A stretch of DNA of 64,000 nt from Antilocapra americana (Eukaryota > Chordata > Mammalia > Artiodactyla > Antilocapridae): contig ML664199.1 in NCBI GenBank assembly GCA_007570785.1, positions 22,837,907-22,901,906 of the forward strand. Direction: 5' to 3'. A model generated the notes under the pieces. It did no database searches and was not told where the DNA came from. It was given only the letters and a program-made list of their open reading frames with translations. The position numbers and the translations under genes are program-made. This document shows, in pieces, positions 12,450 through 23,185 of the stretch (position 1 is the stretch's first letter; the number at the start of each line of letters is the position of its first letter).

Positions 12450-12740
12450 GTTATCAGGAATGGCTTCTTTTTAAAGCAGGATTTGAAGTTGGGAGGGACA
12501 CAGAGAAAATGATGCTTGTAAAGAAAAGGAAGACAAAGTAGTTCAGGTCAGGTCAGGAATGTGGTGTATGCAGGGGAAATCCAGGAGTCCAGCCTAGCTG
12601 GGGCACAGAAGCTATACAGGAGAGGAAAGAGAAAAAATGTGCAAAGTCCTTTTGGCAGGCTTTCAATGCCAGGCAGAGGGTATAGAGCTTGACTTCCTGG
12701 GCACTGGGAGTCCAGGAAAGGTTAGTGCCTTTGAGAAGGG
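12450..12740 (-). mobile_element. L2 LINE remnant, antisense
   Basis: The order 'aatggcttctttttaaagc', 'gatttgaagttgggaggga' and 'aatgccaggcagagggta' follows the pattern of antisense L2. Highly diverged and without coding potential. Confidence 0.45.
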
Positions 12741-13339
12741 TGAAGGCTACCTGCTGGAGTATTAACTCAGCTGGTTCTATTCAGTGTTAGCTAGAGAGCA
12801 GATGGAGCCACTCCAGACACAAGGTCAGGGCATGTCAGGGACTGGATCCAACGCTGGCAGCCTCACAGCCCAAAGTGAGTCTTCAGAACTAGCCTGTATG
12901 TGCAGGTTTGGGGTCGAAAGCTGCCATCACTCAGCAGCTAGACTGGACCTCTCTCTAGAGGGTCTATTGGGAATCAGGCCAAGAGCAGGCCTTTTAAGTA
13001 ACACATTCCACTATCCAGTCCAGTTTCCAGGGGGGAAATAAACAAAGTTATTGTCTGAAATCAGACGCAACATGGAAACTACCATGTTGGTGATGTGGTT
13101 CTTTCCAAGGCTGAGCCCGATCGAATCCAGCCTGCCCTCTTTACACAGTTCCTTTAAATAAAGTCAGCATTTCTGGTTCAAGCAGAGATAAGTATACTAT
13201 TATTCCTCCACCTGGGGCTGCAGGAGCTTATATTTGCCCCATTAATCTATATATAAGTCAAATAATTATTGTTATTAAAGGGGACAGTTAAGACATACAA
13301 TCAGAGGGAAAGAAAGAACAAAGGAAATCAAAACATCTC
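12741..13339. other. No gene seen; unique sequence
   Basis: No repeat or exon signature. One 85-codon frame at 12784-13041 (+) has no recognisable content. Confidence 0.4.
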
Positions 13340-13740
13340 ACTTATTCATTCAACATACACACACACACACACATATATATTTTTTAAGCCCCCACTGTAC
13401 CAGGTATAGCAGGGCCACAGCTATAAAACATAGCATGTAAGATCTCTCTCAACAGTCAAGACAGCAGCTGTTTTGTAATAGCAATACAAAGCAGCATATG
13501 ATAAGTTCCAATCTTACTTGAACAATAAGACTAATTGTTCAAATTAGTCTTTTGAACAATTAACATGATGGGAACTGAAGGAATTAAAGAAATATTAGGG
13601 GAAGCCTGGGAGGGGTATTTCAGGATGGCTCTTTGAAGGATGGAGAGGCTGAGAGAAAGCAGAAGGATCCCAAACATACAGACCGGGACAAGCAGACTTA
13701 TGGTGGTGAAAATGAGTGAGACATTTGGGCTGAGAGAGGC
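13340..13740 (-). mobile_element. L2 LINE remnant, antisense, with (AC)n/(AT)n
   Basis: Starts with 'cttattcattcaacatac', the complement of the L2/MIR-type 3' end. A simple repeat (AC)8(AT)4 at 13357-13380 breaks it, then 'cccactgtaccaggtata' resumes. Further antisense L2-like text follows to about 13740. An unusual set of overlapping inverted repeats lies at 13518-13560. Confidence 0.5.
13518..13560. repeat. Overlapping inverted repeats (alternative hairpins)
   Basis: Three 9-bp perfect pairings share the same 43 bp. ttgaacaat (13518-13526) pairs with attgttcaa (13534-13542). agactaatt (13528-13536) pairs with aattagtct (13542-13550) around a 5-nt loop. attgttcaa (13534-13542) also pairs with ttgaacaat (13552-13560). 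The pairings exclude one another. Confidence 0.9.
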
Positions 13741-14527
13741 CTAGTGCCACAGGCTCTTTGACTCACTATAACACAGCTGCACGCATCCTAAGGTCAGTCC
13801 TGGCTGTGGGTGCTCATTACCCCTTGTGTCAGGGCAGTCTCTTCCTCAGTGTCCTGGTGATACAAGCCCTGTTCCCTCATCCAGATCCCTGCTAGAACCA
13901 GGCAGCCCAAGCATGTTGAGTCTATGGTTTGCTGCCTTATTGCTTTGGGCAGAGCACTTAGCCTCTCTGAGCTTATTTGGTCCTGGTGCACTCACTCGCC
14001 TGCTGTAAATATCCAAGAGACAACCCACACTAATTTGCTGTAAGTAAGAAAGGGTCCTGCAGACCAGTGCCACCATAACATTTTGTGCTCACAGAAAGTT
14101 GCCAAGCAAACATCAGAAGTATAACCAGCTATAAAATATGAAAGGATGTAATCAAGCCATGAGCAAGAATGATATTCCACTTAAAGTCCAGGCTCCAGCC
14201 ACAGTACCCCAACAGCTGGGACCCTGAGCCTCATCACTACTTCTGTCTCATTGTCATGAGGACACTTGGAGAGGTGATACAATTGTTAAAGTTGTTACAT
14301 CCAAATTTACTGTCACACTACTTGGCACTTGGGCAGGACACTCCTTCTCTCTATGTTGTTGTAAATGGCTCAGAAATATAGACTAAAAATTATATCTGGG
14401 TCTTTTCCCAGGTAGGAACTAGAATCCTGGATGACAGTAGTTTTCCCACATCCCAAGGGGTGCACAAGATGAACCTCTGAGTGTGAGAATATTAGAGCTC
14501 TTGCTTACAGTATTTATAATATATAAT
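13741..14527. other. No gene seen; unique sequence
   Basis: Several 60-76-codon frames overlap on both strands with no recognisable product. No repeat landmark. Confidence 0.4.
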
Positions 14528-14529
14528 TG

Positions 14530-15150
14530 CGTTAGTTTTCTATTGCTGCCAAAACAAATTACCACAAACTTAGAAGCTTGAAACAACACAGATGTATGAT
14601 CTCACAGTTTCTGTAGGTCAAAAGTCCAGCTGGACTGGACTGGGTCCTCTGTTCAGTGTCTCACAAAGCCAAAACCAAACTGTGGGCAAGGACACATTCC
14701 TTATTGAAGGCCCTGGGGAAGGATCTATTTCCAAGTTGATTCAGGTTGCTGGCAGAATTCAGTTCCTTGTGGTTGTAGGACTGAAGTCACTGTTTCCTTG
14801 CTGGCTGTCAGGTGGTGGCCAGCTATCTTATTCTTAAAGGCTACCTGCAGTGCTACTTATGCTTCCCAGGTGGGCCAGTCACTGTGGGCCAACTGCCTCT
14901 CACACTTCAAATTACTCTGAGCTGATCTCCCCTTTTGTTACATCTCTCAGATTCCAGTCAGAAAAAGTTCTCTACTTTTAAGGTCTCAGGTATTAGATCA
15001 GGTGCACCTGAATATTCCAGAATACTTTCTCTATTTTAAGGTCTTTAACCTTAATTACATCTGCAAAGACCCCTTTGTCACATAAGGTCACGTGTTCATA
15101 GTTTCCAGGGATTAGGCATGAACACCTTTGGAAAACATTCTTTCTACACA
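14530..15150 (+). mobile_element. Ancient LTR, ERVL (MLT2-like)
   Basis: About 620 bp that starts 'gttagttttctattgctgcc' and continues 'aaattaccacaaacttag', 'acaacacagatgtatgatct' and 'cacagtttctgtaggtcaaa'. Near the right end come 'cttaattacatctgcaaaga' and 'ataaggtcacgtgttcatag', then 'tttccagggattaggcatga'. This is the order of an MLT2-like LTR. No internal gene sequence adjoins, so it is presumably solo. The family name is from memory. Confidence 0.6.
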
Positions 15151-15302
15151 ATAAAAAAGGAATAAGTTTTGCTAATATTGGACAGATTGTTGCCATGTTA
15201 CAAAGAATCTCTATCATATATGGCACCAGATGTGTCATGAGGGAAATGGGGGCATCCCATACAAATAGGGATTGACAGCAGCACCCTGTTTGCCGTAGCA
15301 CA

Positions 15303-15491
15303 TTATTCAATCACTAAGTCATGTCCAACTCTTTGCAGCCCCATGAACTGCATCACACCAGGCTTCCCTGTCCTTCACTGTCTCCCGGAGCTTGCTGAAA
15401 CTCATGTCCGTTGAGTCAGTGATGCTATCCAACCATCTCATCCTCTGTCGTTCCCTTCTCCTCTTGCCCTCAATCTTTCCCAGAATCAGGG
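15303..15491 (-). mobile_element. BovB LINE 3' fragment, antisense
   Basis: About 190 bp of the BovB 3' end: 'agtcatgtccaactctttgc', 'ccatgaactgcatcacacca', 'ccaaccatctcatcctctgt' and 'cctcaatctttcccagaatc'. Severely 5'-truncated; no clear target duplication. Confidence 0.85.
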
Positions 15492-15890
15492 ACAAATTGA
15501 AATGTATGTCTTCACAGAGGCTGGGATTCAGAAATGAGAGCCCCAGTTCCCTTCTTCCATTTGGACTTATGTATCTCTTTGTAGAGATACATAAAAACAT
15601 ATCTTTTTTAGCTATTATAGCCCAGGTTTTGAAAAACTAAACCTAGAATCAGACTTTTAACTTACTGTGTCACAAAGCATTATATGTTCAAAAACCGTGA
15701 GCCTATCCAATCCCTTTGTTCTTACTAAAAATATAGTTATTAATCATATACCTTAGCAAGAAAAAAAAAGATTTGTATATTGTTAATAGATTAAAATAAA
15801 TATTTTTAAATGTTTGTTTCATCTGTAACAATTCTTAATGTTTTATTTAGGGGGTTATTTTTAAATATATGTGATACAAGAATACAAAGT
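15492..15890. other. AT-rich unique sequence
   Basis: AT-rich stretch with short A and T runs. No gene or repeat recognised. Confidence 0.4.
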
Positions 15891-16022
15891 TATTGTTCAG
15901 TTGCTAAGTTATGTCCGACTCTTTGCAACCCCATGGACTACAGCACAGCAGGCTCCTCTGCTCTCTACTATCTCCCAGAATTTTCTCAAATTCATGTCCA
16001 CCAAGTCAGTGACTGCAATCAC
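15891..16022 (-). mobile_element. BovB LINE 3' tip, antisense
   Basis: Only the terminal ~130 bp of BovB ('tattgttcagttgctaag', 'atgtccgactctttgcaacc', 'ttctcaaattcatgtccacc'). Flanking gaatacaaagt (about 15880-15890) and gagtacaaaagt (16023-16034) resemble an imperfect target duplication, so this looks like a separate, extremely truncated insertion rather than a deletion remnant. Confidence 0.8.
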
Positions 16023-16058
16023 GAGTACAAAAGTATGTACACATATATTACAATAAAA

Positions 16059-16081
16059 TATATATATATATATATATATAT
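16059..16081. repeat. (TA)11 microsatellite
   Basis: Uninterrupted alternating TA run just downstream of the BovB tip. Likely length-variable. Confidence 0.97.
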
Positions 16082-16389
16082 GTTAGTTGTGTGTTCTCAG
16101 AAATGCTTTTGCTCATAAAGTGATTCAAGCAGGATTCGGAAAACAAAGCCTTAATAGCTGGGTTTTTTCAGAAGAAAAAAGCCTTAGGTCACTTGGCAGA
16201 GACCATCCTGGGGTCAACACAAACCTTCTAGAGTTATTTCAAAGTTCTTCAAATTCCCTAAATATGCTGCTTTTCTAAATATTTGGGGTTTTGGTTGTGG
16301 TTGATTTTTCAGGCAATATGGAAAATTTATTTTCCAAGTATCCCCTTTCCTGGGCTCTTGTTTTGGCCCAGGCATGATAAGAAAAGAAA

Positions 16390-17480
16390 ATGAAGTTTTC
16401 TTTCGGGTACCATTTCCTAAGGCACAAACTGAGAGATGGGGCCTGGGCCTCCTGGCTGCTTGTGTTTAGGGTCCAGCGGGAGGTGAGAGCCTCTGAATGG
16501 CCAAGCCGGGGGGCTTCCTGTACAAGACTTTACACATTTGCAGTCCCATCAATCCAACACCTATGGGACAGGAAGCCAGCAAGGTTTGTGGAGCCAGATA
16601 GCCAAATAAAAAGGGATCACTTTTTACTTTCCTGAAGTTAATTAATGCTGAACGGAGCAGGCCAAATACAAAACCGATGAGGCTTTTTCTTAGCGAAGAC
16701 TCCACATTTTATCCATAAAGCCAAATAAACCTGACCCTGGGACTCCCACAAATGCAAGCAGGCCTAGCTGGGAGGTACAGAGGAACTAACACTTTTCCCT
16801 TCACACTCCTTCTGGTGTTTCCCTTCTGGGTTTTATTTTTATTCATTTTTCCAGTTTATAAAACACACTCACCGATGGGCCCTTGGGGCACATGTGGAAA
16901 AGCTTAAAAGACACAAGTACAAAAACAGACTGACTTAGCGTCAAGAACGAAAAACATAAGAATTCTCCTCCATCTCGCCCCCACCCCTACTCCTGCCCCA
17001 GTTACATTCTGGGCTGTCCCCTCCCACATTTCCTGAAAGGGCCATAAAGCTGGGCTTTTTCAGAAGGAAAAGGAGGTGGGTGTCAGAACTATTCTCTAAT
17101 ATCTCCATCCAAGTCTTGCTCTGGAGCCTGGTGCTGTAGCCTGAGGCGGTTTGGCAAAGAGGTTGCTTGGACAAGGAGTTCAGGCCTCAGCGATGGGTAG
17201 TGGGGCCCCTTCAACTGGTTCCAGGCCCTGGACGGCCTCCAGGATATCTAGGTCACTTCCAAGATCTCCAGAATCCAGACCCTGTGCGTACTGACCAGGA
17301 GTTCTGATTTCCCACTCCAGGAAGGGAAAGAAAGACTATATTCTTTGAGGGCTGCTTAAAGAAGGTGCTTTAAAAAGCCCACTCAACCCTCCCTTTTATA
17401 AAAGAGTTCTGGTGGAATTCTTTTAATCTGCTCTGTTAAACAGTGGACAGACAACTTGACAAGCAGGGAAAACAATAAAA
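16390..17480. other. Repeat-free stretch, candidate conserved non-coding DNA
   Basis: Roughly 1.1 kb with no transposon landmarks in a repeat-dense neighbourhood. It holds AT-rich homeodomain/MEF2-like words (ttaattaatg near 16639-16648; ccaaataaaaaggg near 16602-16615; ataaagccaaataaac near 16716-16731). No good open frame. Function is only inferred; comparison with other mammals would decide. Confidence 0.3.
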
Positions 17481-17529
17481 AGGAGGCCAGATACCATCCT
17501 AATAGGGAGAGGCAGTTTCACTCATTCTC

Positions 17530-18260
17530 TTGTTCATTAAACATTCATTTATTAAGCACCTACTATAGTCACAGTGTTAGTTGCTCAGTGGTGTCCAACT
17601 CTTTGTGACCCCATGCACTTGTAGCCAACCAGGCTCCTTTGTCCATGGGATTCTCTAGGCAAAAATACTGGAGTAGATTGCCATTCTCTTCTCCAGGGGA
17701 TCTTTCCAACCTAGGAATTGAACCCAAGTCTTCCATGTTGCAGTTAGTCTCTTTTACTGTCTGAACCACCAGGGAAGCCCACTGTAGACGCAGGCTAGAG
17801 ATACATCTGCAAATGGAATAGGACAGCTCCTAGGGTTCTTACAGTTCAGTGGGAAGATAGACATTAAGGAAAGAAGCACACCAAATTCTTAAGTAATTTC
17901 CATTGGGCCTCATGCAATGGAGAAAAAGCACCACAGGGCTCCATGAATGTGCCCTTGGGGACACGGACTCTGTCTGTGGTTCGGGGAAGGCTTCTCAGAG
18001 AACAGGTGTTTAAATGGAACCCAAAGGAAGGACACATGGAAGTAGCCAGGTGATGCACAGGGGAAGAGCCATGGGGGCTGAAACTGCAGAGGGAGCTGAG
18101 GGGTCTGCATTTGCCCCCCTAGAAGGTAAAATGCAGTGAGAAAGGTGGGGTCACATAAAGCCAAACTCTTGGGATGCAGTTTTGCTCAAAGTCCAGTGAG
18201 TGGAGTAACATGATCAGATTCCCATTTCTAAAAAGATCACACTGGCCAAGGAACCACTGT
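17530..18260 (-). mobile_element. L2 LINE remnant, antisense, split by a Bov-tA
   Basis: Left part 'attcatttattaagcaccta' (17543-17562) is the complement of an L2 3' end. After the SINE the text continues with 'cttacagttcagtgggaaga' and, near the right, 'gagtaacatgatcagatt' and 'aaaaagatcacactggcc', in antisense L2 order. Divergent. Confidence 0.55.
17569..17780 (-). mobile_element. Bov-tA SINE, antisense
   Basis: BovB-like tail at the left ('tgctcagtggtgtccaactc'), tRNA-like head at the right ('ctgaaccaccagggaagccc'). Flanking actatag (17562-17568) and actgtag (17781-17787) give a 7-bp target duplication with one mismatch, interrupting an L2. Confidence 0.92.
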
Positions 18261-19540
18261 TCACACCCAAGGCCCCTCTTTGTTCTGGAAGCTGAGAAAC
18301 ATGGTTTGAAAACCACCAACCCGGGGGTTTATGATCATGGTCTTCAGTCTCCTCAGCTTTTGACTTCTGTGATGAGAGGTACGTTCGGACAGTCCACTGA
18401 GAATCCTGGGCGTAGAAGACATGAGGGAGTGTGGAAGAAAGGGACAGGAGTCTGGGGCAGCAGGAAATGTGTCATCTAGCAGGGAGATAAAGCACCCAGA
18501 GAAGAAGCAAAGTCCCAGAGTGGGTAGTCCGGGCAGAGTTGAGAGTGACTTTCAGGGAGATATTCTCTTCCTCAGGGGTCCGGACAGCATCAAGGGGCTG
18601 CTGCCCATTCATGATTTCCTTCTGTCAGCCAAACACTGCCTTCTGCCAGGCAATCCAGACTCCTCCACCGTGAACGATTAAAAGAAAATAAGACTGTCCT
18701 AAGATGTCTTAGTCAAACAACGAAGCATGACAACTGTCAGGACACTTTTTTTCCTGAGGCCTGTGAACACATCCTTCTTGAGGCAAAGGAGAGCAAACAC
18801 AACTAAGCCATGCGCAAATCTCTGGGCACACTCATCTGGAAATGTCATAATGGACCAGGACCCTTGAATTCTCCTCCTGCCAGAGAAGGCTTCCAGAAGG
18901 ACATGGTTCTCCAGTGCCTGTTGTGTTGTGGTATTTTCACAGGAAAAGGAAGTGGGGCCTCTTCATGAATTGGCTACATGGCCCGGGTCCCCCCAAAGTT
19001 ACCATAATGCATGTATCCTGCTTGGCTTTCCTTGCAAATACAGGGCTGGGGCTGCAGGGCGCTGGGGGTTGGGGGGACAGTCCTTTGTGATTCATTAATC
19101 TAGCTTCCACCTTTCATCCAATGCATCAACAAAGGAAAGAAAAGGTGTACTCAGCTAAAAAGGAAAGAAAAAAGAAGGGAATAAGAGACACTTGAAAAAA
19201 ATAGGCAATTTTCCCAAAAAGCCATTGCATAGGTTAAAATCACCCCAGGGAATGTTTAACTTGCTCCTTGGTCATTTATTTGAGCTTTAGGCCACTCCTG
19301 GGCTGTGGTGCTTAATGGAAAGAGTATTTACCTTAGCAACCGCAGCAAACCAGGGATCCAGCAGGCATGCTGGGAGGACACAAAATACCTTCACGGAGGA
19401 GGCCATCAGCTAAGAAAATGTCAGGCTCTGCATTTGGGGATGCCATCAAGGGATCTTTTAAAAATATTTTTCTGTTAATGATGGCTGAGGGTGGAGAAAG
19501 AAAGAAAAGGCACACTCAAGTTTCCCTTCTATTTTTCACC

Positions 19541-19631
19541 ACCACACTTACTTCCCCTCCTCCCTCTACTCCTCCTCACCTTCCTCCTCCTCCTCCCCTT
19601 CACCTCCTCCCCTCCCCCTCTTCCCTTTCCA
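19541..19631. repeat. Polypyrimidine (CT-rich) tract
   Basis: About 90 bp almost entirely C and T on the + strand, with cctcct-type units. Such homopurine/homopyrimidine tracts can form triplex (H-DNA) structures. Confidence 0.85.
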
Positions 19632-19661
19632 TTGAACAGGACACAAGGAGTTAATGCAGAT

Positions 19662-19693
19662 GAGGTTGAAATGGGTTGAGGTTGAAATGGGTT
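19662..19693. repeat. Perfect 16-bp tandem duplication
   Basis: gaggttgaaatgggtt occurs twice back to back (19662-19677 and 19678-19693), a recent-looking small duplication. Confidence 0.95.
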
Positions 19694-20260
19694 ATTTGGG
19701 AAAGGGAGTTCAGAAAGCAATGCTTTTCTTGCGGCTACCTTGTTGCCAACAGTCACCAACTGGCACATATGAAGCTCCTGTTAAAAACCCCAGAGTTCAT
19801 TTCCCCCAACCAGCCTAAGGGTAAAAGGTAGCCACATGTATGTTCTAGGAACTCCCCATATCCAGTTCTCCAATCACCATGTGTAAATCTATGAAACTTC
19901 ACTAGCTGTATTTAACCAGGCCCACAGCTCACAGACACTCACACACATACACACATGGGACAACACTCTTGTTTTCAGGAGCACGAGATGGGATCTGCTG
20001 TTTAAATGTAGCCAACGAGATGGTTCAGCTGGACTGGAGTGGTAGTGCTCAGCCGCAAAAAGAGAAGCAGTGGACACTGTACCTTCCTGAGAACTCCAGT
20101 GAGCTCTCCGTCTGGTGCTTTAGCAGAAAGCAAAAGGCTGGTTCCTCCAGCTTTTCACGGGAAGATTTTGTAACCAGTAGGGAAAGGGGATGAAGAGGAT
20201 AGTGGGGGATAAGAGGATGATGGGTGGGGAGGGAAAGGTGTAAAAGTGCAGAGGGCAGCT

Positions 20261-20775
20261 TTTTGTTGTTCAGTTTCTAAGTCATGTCCGACTCTTTTTG
20301 ATCCCATGGACTGCAGCAAACCAGGCTCCGCTGTCCTCTACAATCTCCCCGGAGTTTGCGCAAATTCATGTCCATTGAGTCAGTGATGCTATCTAACATC
20401 TCATCCTCTGCCGTCCCCTTCTCTTTTTGCCTTCAATCTTTCTTAGCATCAGGGTCTTTTCCAGTGAGTTGGCTCTTCTCATAAGCTGGACAAAGGATTA
20501 GAGCTTCAGCTTCAGCATCAGTCTTTCCAAGAAATATTCAGGGTTGATTTCCTTTAGGACTGACTGGTTAGATCTCCTTGCAGTCCAAGGGACTCTCAAG
20601 AGTCTTCTCCAGCACCACAGTTCAAAAGCATCAATTCTTTGGTGTGCAGCCTCATTTATGGTCCAATTCTCACATCCATACAAGACTACTGGTAAAACCA
20701 TAGCTTTGACTAATATATGGACCTTTGTTGGCAAAGTGATGTCTCTGCTTTTTAATACACTGTCTAGGTAAAACA
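20261..20775 (-). mobile_element. BovB LINE 3' end, antisense, with 12-bp target duplication
   Basis: 515 bp of the BovB 3' end in antisense ('taagtcatgtccgactcttt' to 'tgctttttaatacactgtct'). Perfect direct repeats cagagggcagct at 20249-20260 and 20776-20787 mark the target duplication of target-primed reverse transcription. The truncated coding end at 20498-20776 (minus) reads SRDITLPTKVH and similar BovB C-terminal text. Confidence 0.96.
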
Positions 20776-20964
20776 CAGAGGGCAGCTACCATCTGCAAAT
20801 CTTACTGCAAGCTCTGGGAAGGAGGATCCAGCCAGAACCTCACTCTCTCCCCAGCTCTTCTCTGAAACATCATCATTTCAAATGCAGCTTTCAGCCTCAT
20901 ATCCAGTTCAGTGCTGGCAACAGAGTAGACATCTGTGCTTTGGGACTGGATTAGTAATCTCTGT

Positions 20965-21235
20965 GTTTGTTAGAAAAGTGTAAGATGCAGTAATCCAAAA
21001 TGCAGTGTCTTAACACCACAGAAGTTTATTTCTTGCTTGTGTGAGCTCTTGAAGGATGCTCTGATATACGAGATGCTCTCTCCCACATAGTCTCTTAAGG
21101 GCCCAGGGTCCTCTGTCTTGTGTCTCTGACATGCTCTGCAGCTTCATTCTCCTAGGACTGGTGAAAGAGGAGAGGAAAGCAGGACCACCATGGCCTGGAA
21201 GGGGCACAATTCATGCCTACGCTCCCAGGAAAAAT
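20965..21235. mobile_element. Ancient mammalian repeat, family not assigned
   Basis: 'gatgcagtaatccaaaatgc', 'agtgtcttaacaccacagaa' and 'gtttatttcttgcttgtg' match the opening of a widespread old mammalian repeat that I cannot name with certainty. A second copy opens at 46029. Confidence 0.5.
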
Positions 21236-21579
21236 CTTGGCTTATATGTGAGTTCAGCTTGCTTCACTTTCGGTTTCTATTTAAGGTTGAGTAGGTGATG
21301 GAAGAAGAAGAAGGTTAAGTGTAATTCACTTACCTTCATTTGATTTAATCTGATTGACTGGTTAGCATATGAGTGGTATCTCAGCTGCCCACTCCACCCC
21401 AAGTTTGACTAAGTAGGTCGTCATTGGTTCCAATGTCTGAAAAGAGTCTAGTCCAAGTGCATCACTGCCTGCAGGATGCTGCCTACCCACTCCAGCCTAC
21501 GGTATCAGTCCCCTCTCCTGTCTCCTCCCCCGCCATAATTCAGCCCACACACCAGTCACGTCCAACTCCTTCAGTTCCC
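21236..21579. other. No gene seen
   Basis: Unique sequence without recognised features. Confidence 0.4.
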
Positions 21580-21795
21580 TGAGCCCATGATGCCCTGTGA
21601 TGCCTGTGCATCTTGCATACTCTCCTTCTGCATACAGTGCCCTTTCCTCTCTGCTGTGCTTGGCAAATTTCCACACACTATTCAAGGTGCAACCCAAATG
21701 TCCCCAGGTCCCTCCTTTCTTATCCCGTAACCCATGGAGCATACATCCATTAAAGCACATCGCTCTGTGTCAGGTGTGTCTGTCTTCAATTAGTC

Positions 21796-22018
21796 AAGCA
21801 GTTCTCAACAGGAAGTGATTTTGCCCTCCAGGGGACAGTGTCTGTAGACATTTTTTATTGTCACAACTCAGGGTGAGGTGGGGGGAGGGAGCGCCGCTTG
21901 CATCTAGTGGGCAGAGGCCAGGAATGCTGCTAAATATCCTATGATACACAGGATGGCCACTGACAATAGTGAATTTTCTGAGCCAAAATGTCAACAGTAT
22001 GGAAGTTGAGAAATCCTG
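21796..22018 (+). mobile_element. MER20 (hAT-Charlie) DNA transposon
   Basis: A ~223-bp element, about the length of MER20. Landmarks are 'gcagttctcaacagga', 'ttgccctccaggggacagtg', 'attgtcacaactcagggt', 'gcatctagtgggcagaggcc', 'atgctgctaaatatcctatg' and 'gttgagaaatcctg'. Flanking aattagtc (21788-21795) and aattagat (22019-22026) agree at 6 of 8 positions, as for an old 8-bp hAT duplication. Essentially complete. Confidence 0.8.
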
Positions 22019-22117
22019 AATTAGATAGTGAGCTCCTCAGGATACTCCGTATCTTTGGAATCACCTTCGCAATATCACAGTGCTACCTAATATCCATAGT
22101 AATTGGATATTACTATG

Positions 22118-22315
22118 CTCACTCACTCAGTGGGGTCTGACTCTTTGCAACCCCATGGACTGTAGCCCATGAGGTTCCTCTGTCCATGAGATTTCCAGGC
22201 AAGAGTACTGGAACAGGTTGCCATTTACTGCTCCAGGGGATCTTCCTGACCCAAGGATCGAACCCAAGTCTCCTGCATTGGCAGGCAGACTCTTTACCAC
22301 TATGTCACCTGGGAA
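22118..22315 (-). mobile_element. Bov-tA SINE, antisense
   Basis: 'actcagtggggtctgactct' (tail) to 'actctttaccactatgtcac' (complement of the A-box region). It sits in the terminal part of the L2. Confidence 0.9.
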
Positions 22316-22370
22316 CAGGTAATGTACATAGTAGGCTCACTATAAATGTGAAATGGAAGGATAAGCAGAT

Positions 22371-23185
22371 ACATGGATGAACATCAGAGCAGATGATGTA
22401 GGCTAAAGAACAGCATGGCTAAGCTTATCCCCCAAATTGTCCTTGGCATGTAAGGAATCTCCAAATCCAAAGCTCCTGCAGTCCGAGAACAACTGGTCAA
22501 ACTGCAGGAGCTGCCAAAAAAAGAGACCCCGGGAGGACAAGGACTCTTCCTGGAGGTGACCTCTAAATGAGGCATTTGGTGCAATACATAAGCCACTATT
22601 TTAATACATAGTTCAAACCAATGTTTTGGGGGTGTTTTTCTTCTACAACTCATATTCTGCTAACTGATTAGTATAAATTACATTTATCAGTGTAAATAAT
22701 CTTCCAGCTGAACTTGTTTGTTTCGCCTTATACATCTTCATGCCCTTTAGTCCCTGGGAGCCCTGAGGAACAAAGTGTTAAACTGGTTAAAAGGTGTATG
22801 TTTAGCAATAACATATTTTTAAACCAGACTTATTTAATTGCAGTCTGCCTGCTGCTACTCAGGCAAGAACTAAGTAGGTGATTGTTAGACCCAGCCTGAC
22901 GTCACTCCCAGGGTGTCCCCTCTCCCAGGCCCCATACAACCTCCAGATAGAAAAGCAGTGACCTCAGTGCACACCTGCTGCACAAGGGTCATCCCCTCCA
23001 TCTCCCCTGCTTGTCCCATGGACCCCAGTTGTCCCTTTTCTGTCACTAAATGGGCTAACTTCCATAACAGGGTGCAGGTTTCAGAGGGCTGCCCCTGCCC
23101 ACTGGTTACTCCAGGACCATGGCCCAGGAACCCTACAGATACAAACTCAGAGATCTGTAAAGCTCTCGCTCCCTTCCAGTGCCAG
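22371..23185. other. No gene seen
   Basis: Unique sequence. Frames on both strands are read out of the neighbouring SINE or lack recognisable content. Confidence 0.4.

Larger units (their letters stand above)
18261..20248. other. No gene seen; unique sequence with pyrimidine tract
   Basis: No recognisable transposon or exon. It contains a polypyrimidine tract (19541-19631) and a perfect 16-bp tandem duplication (19662-19693). Open frames in the CT tract are compositional artefacts. Confidence 0.45.
21580..22370 (+). mobile_element. L2 LINE 3' region, split by MER20 and Bov-tA
   Basis: Sense L2 text lies on three blocks: about 21580-21790 ('ccctttcctctctgctgtgc', 'aggtgcaacccaaatgtccc'), 22020-22117 ('agatagtgagctcctcagga') and 22316-22370 ('acatagtaggctcactataa', the terminal 'cacatagtaggtgctcaata'-like motif). 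Two later insertions separate the blocks. Confidence 0.65.
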
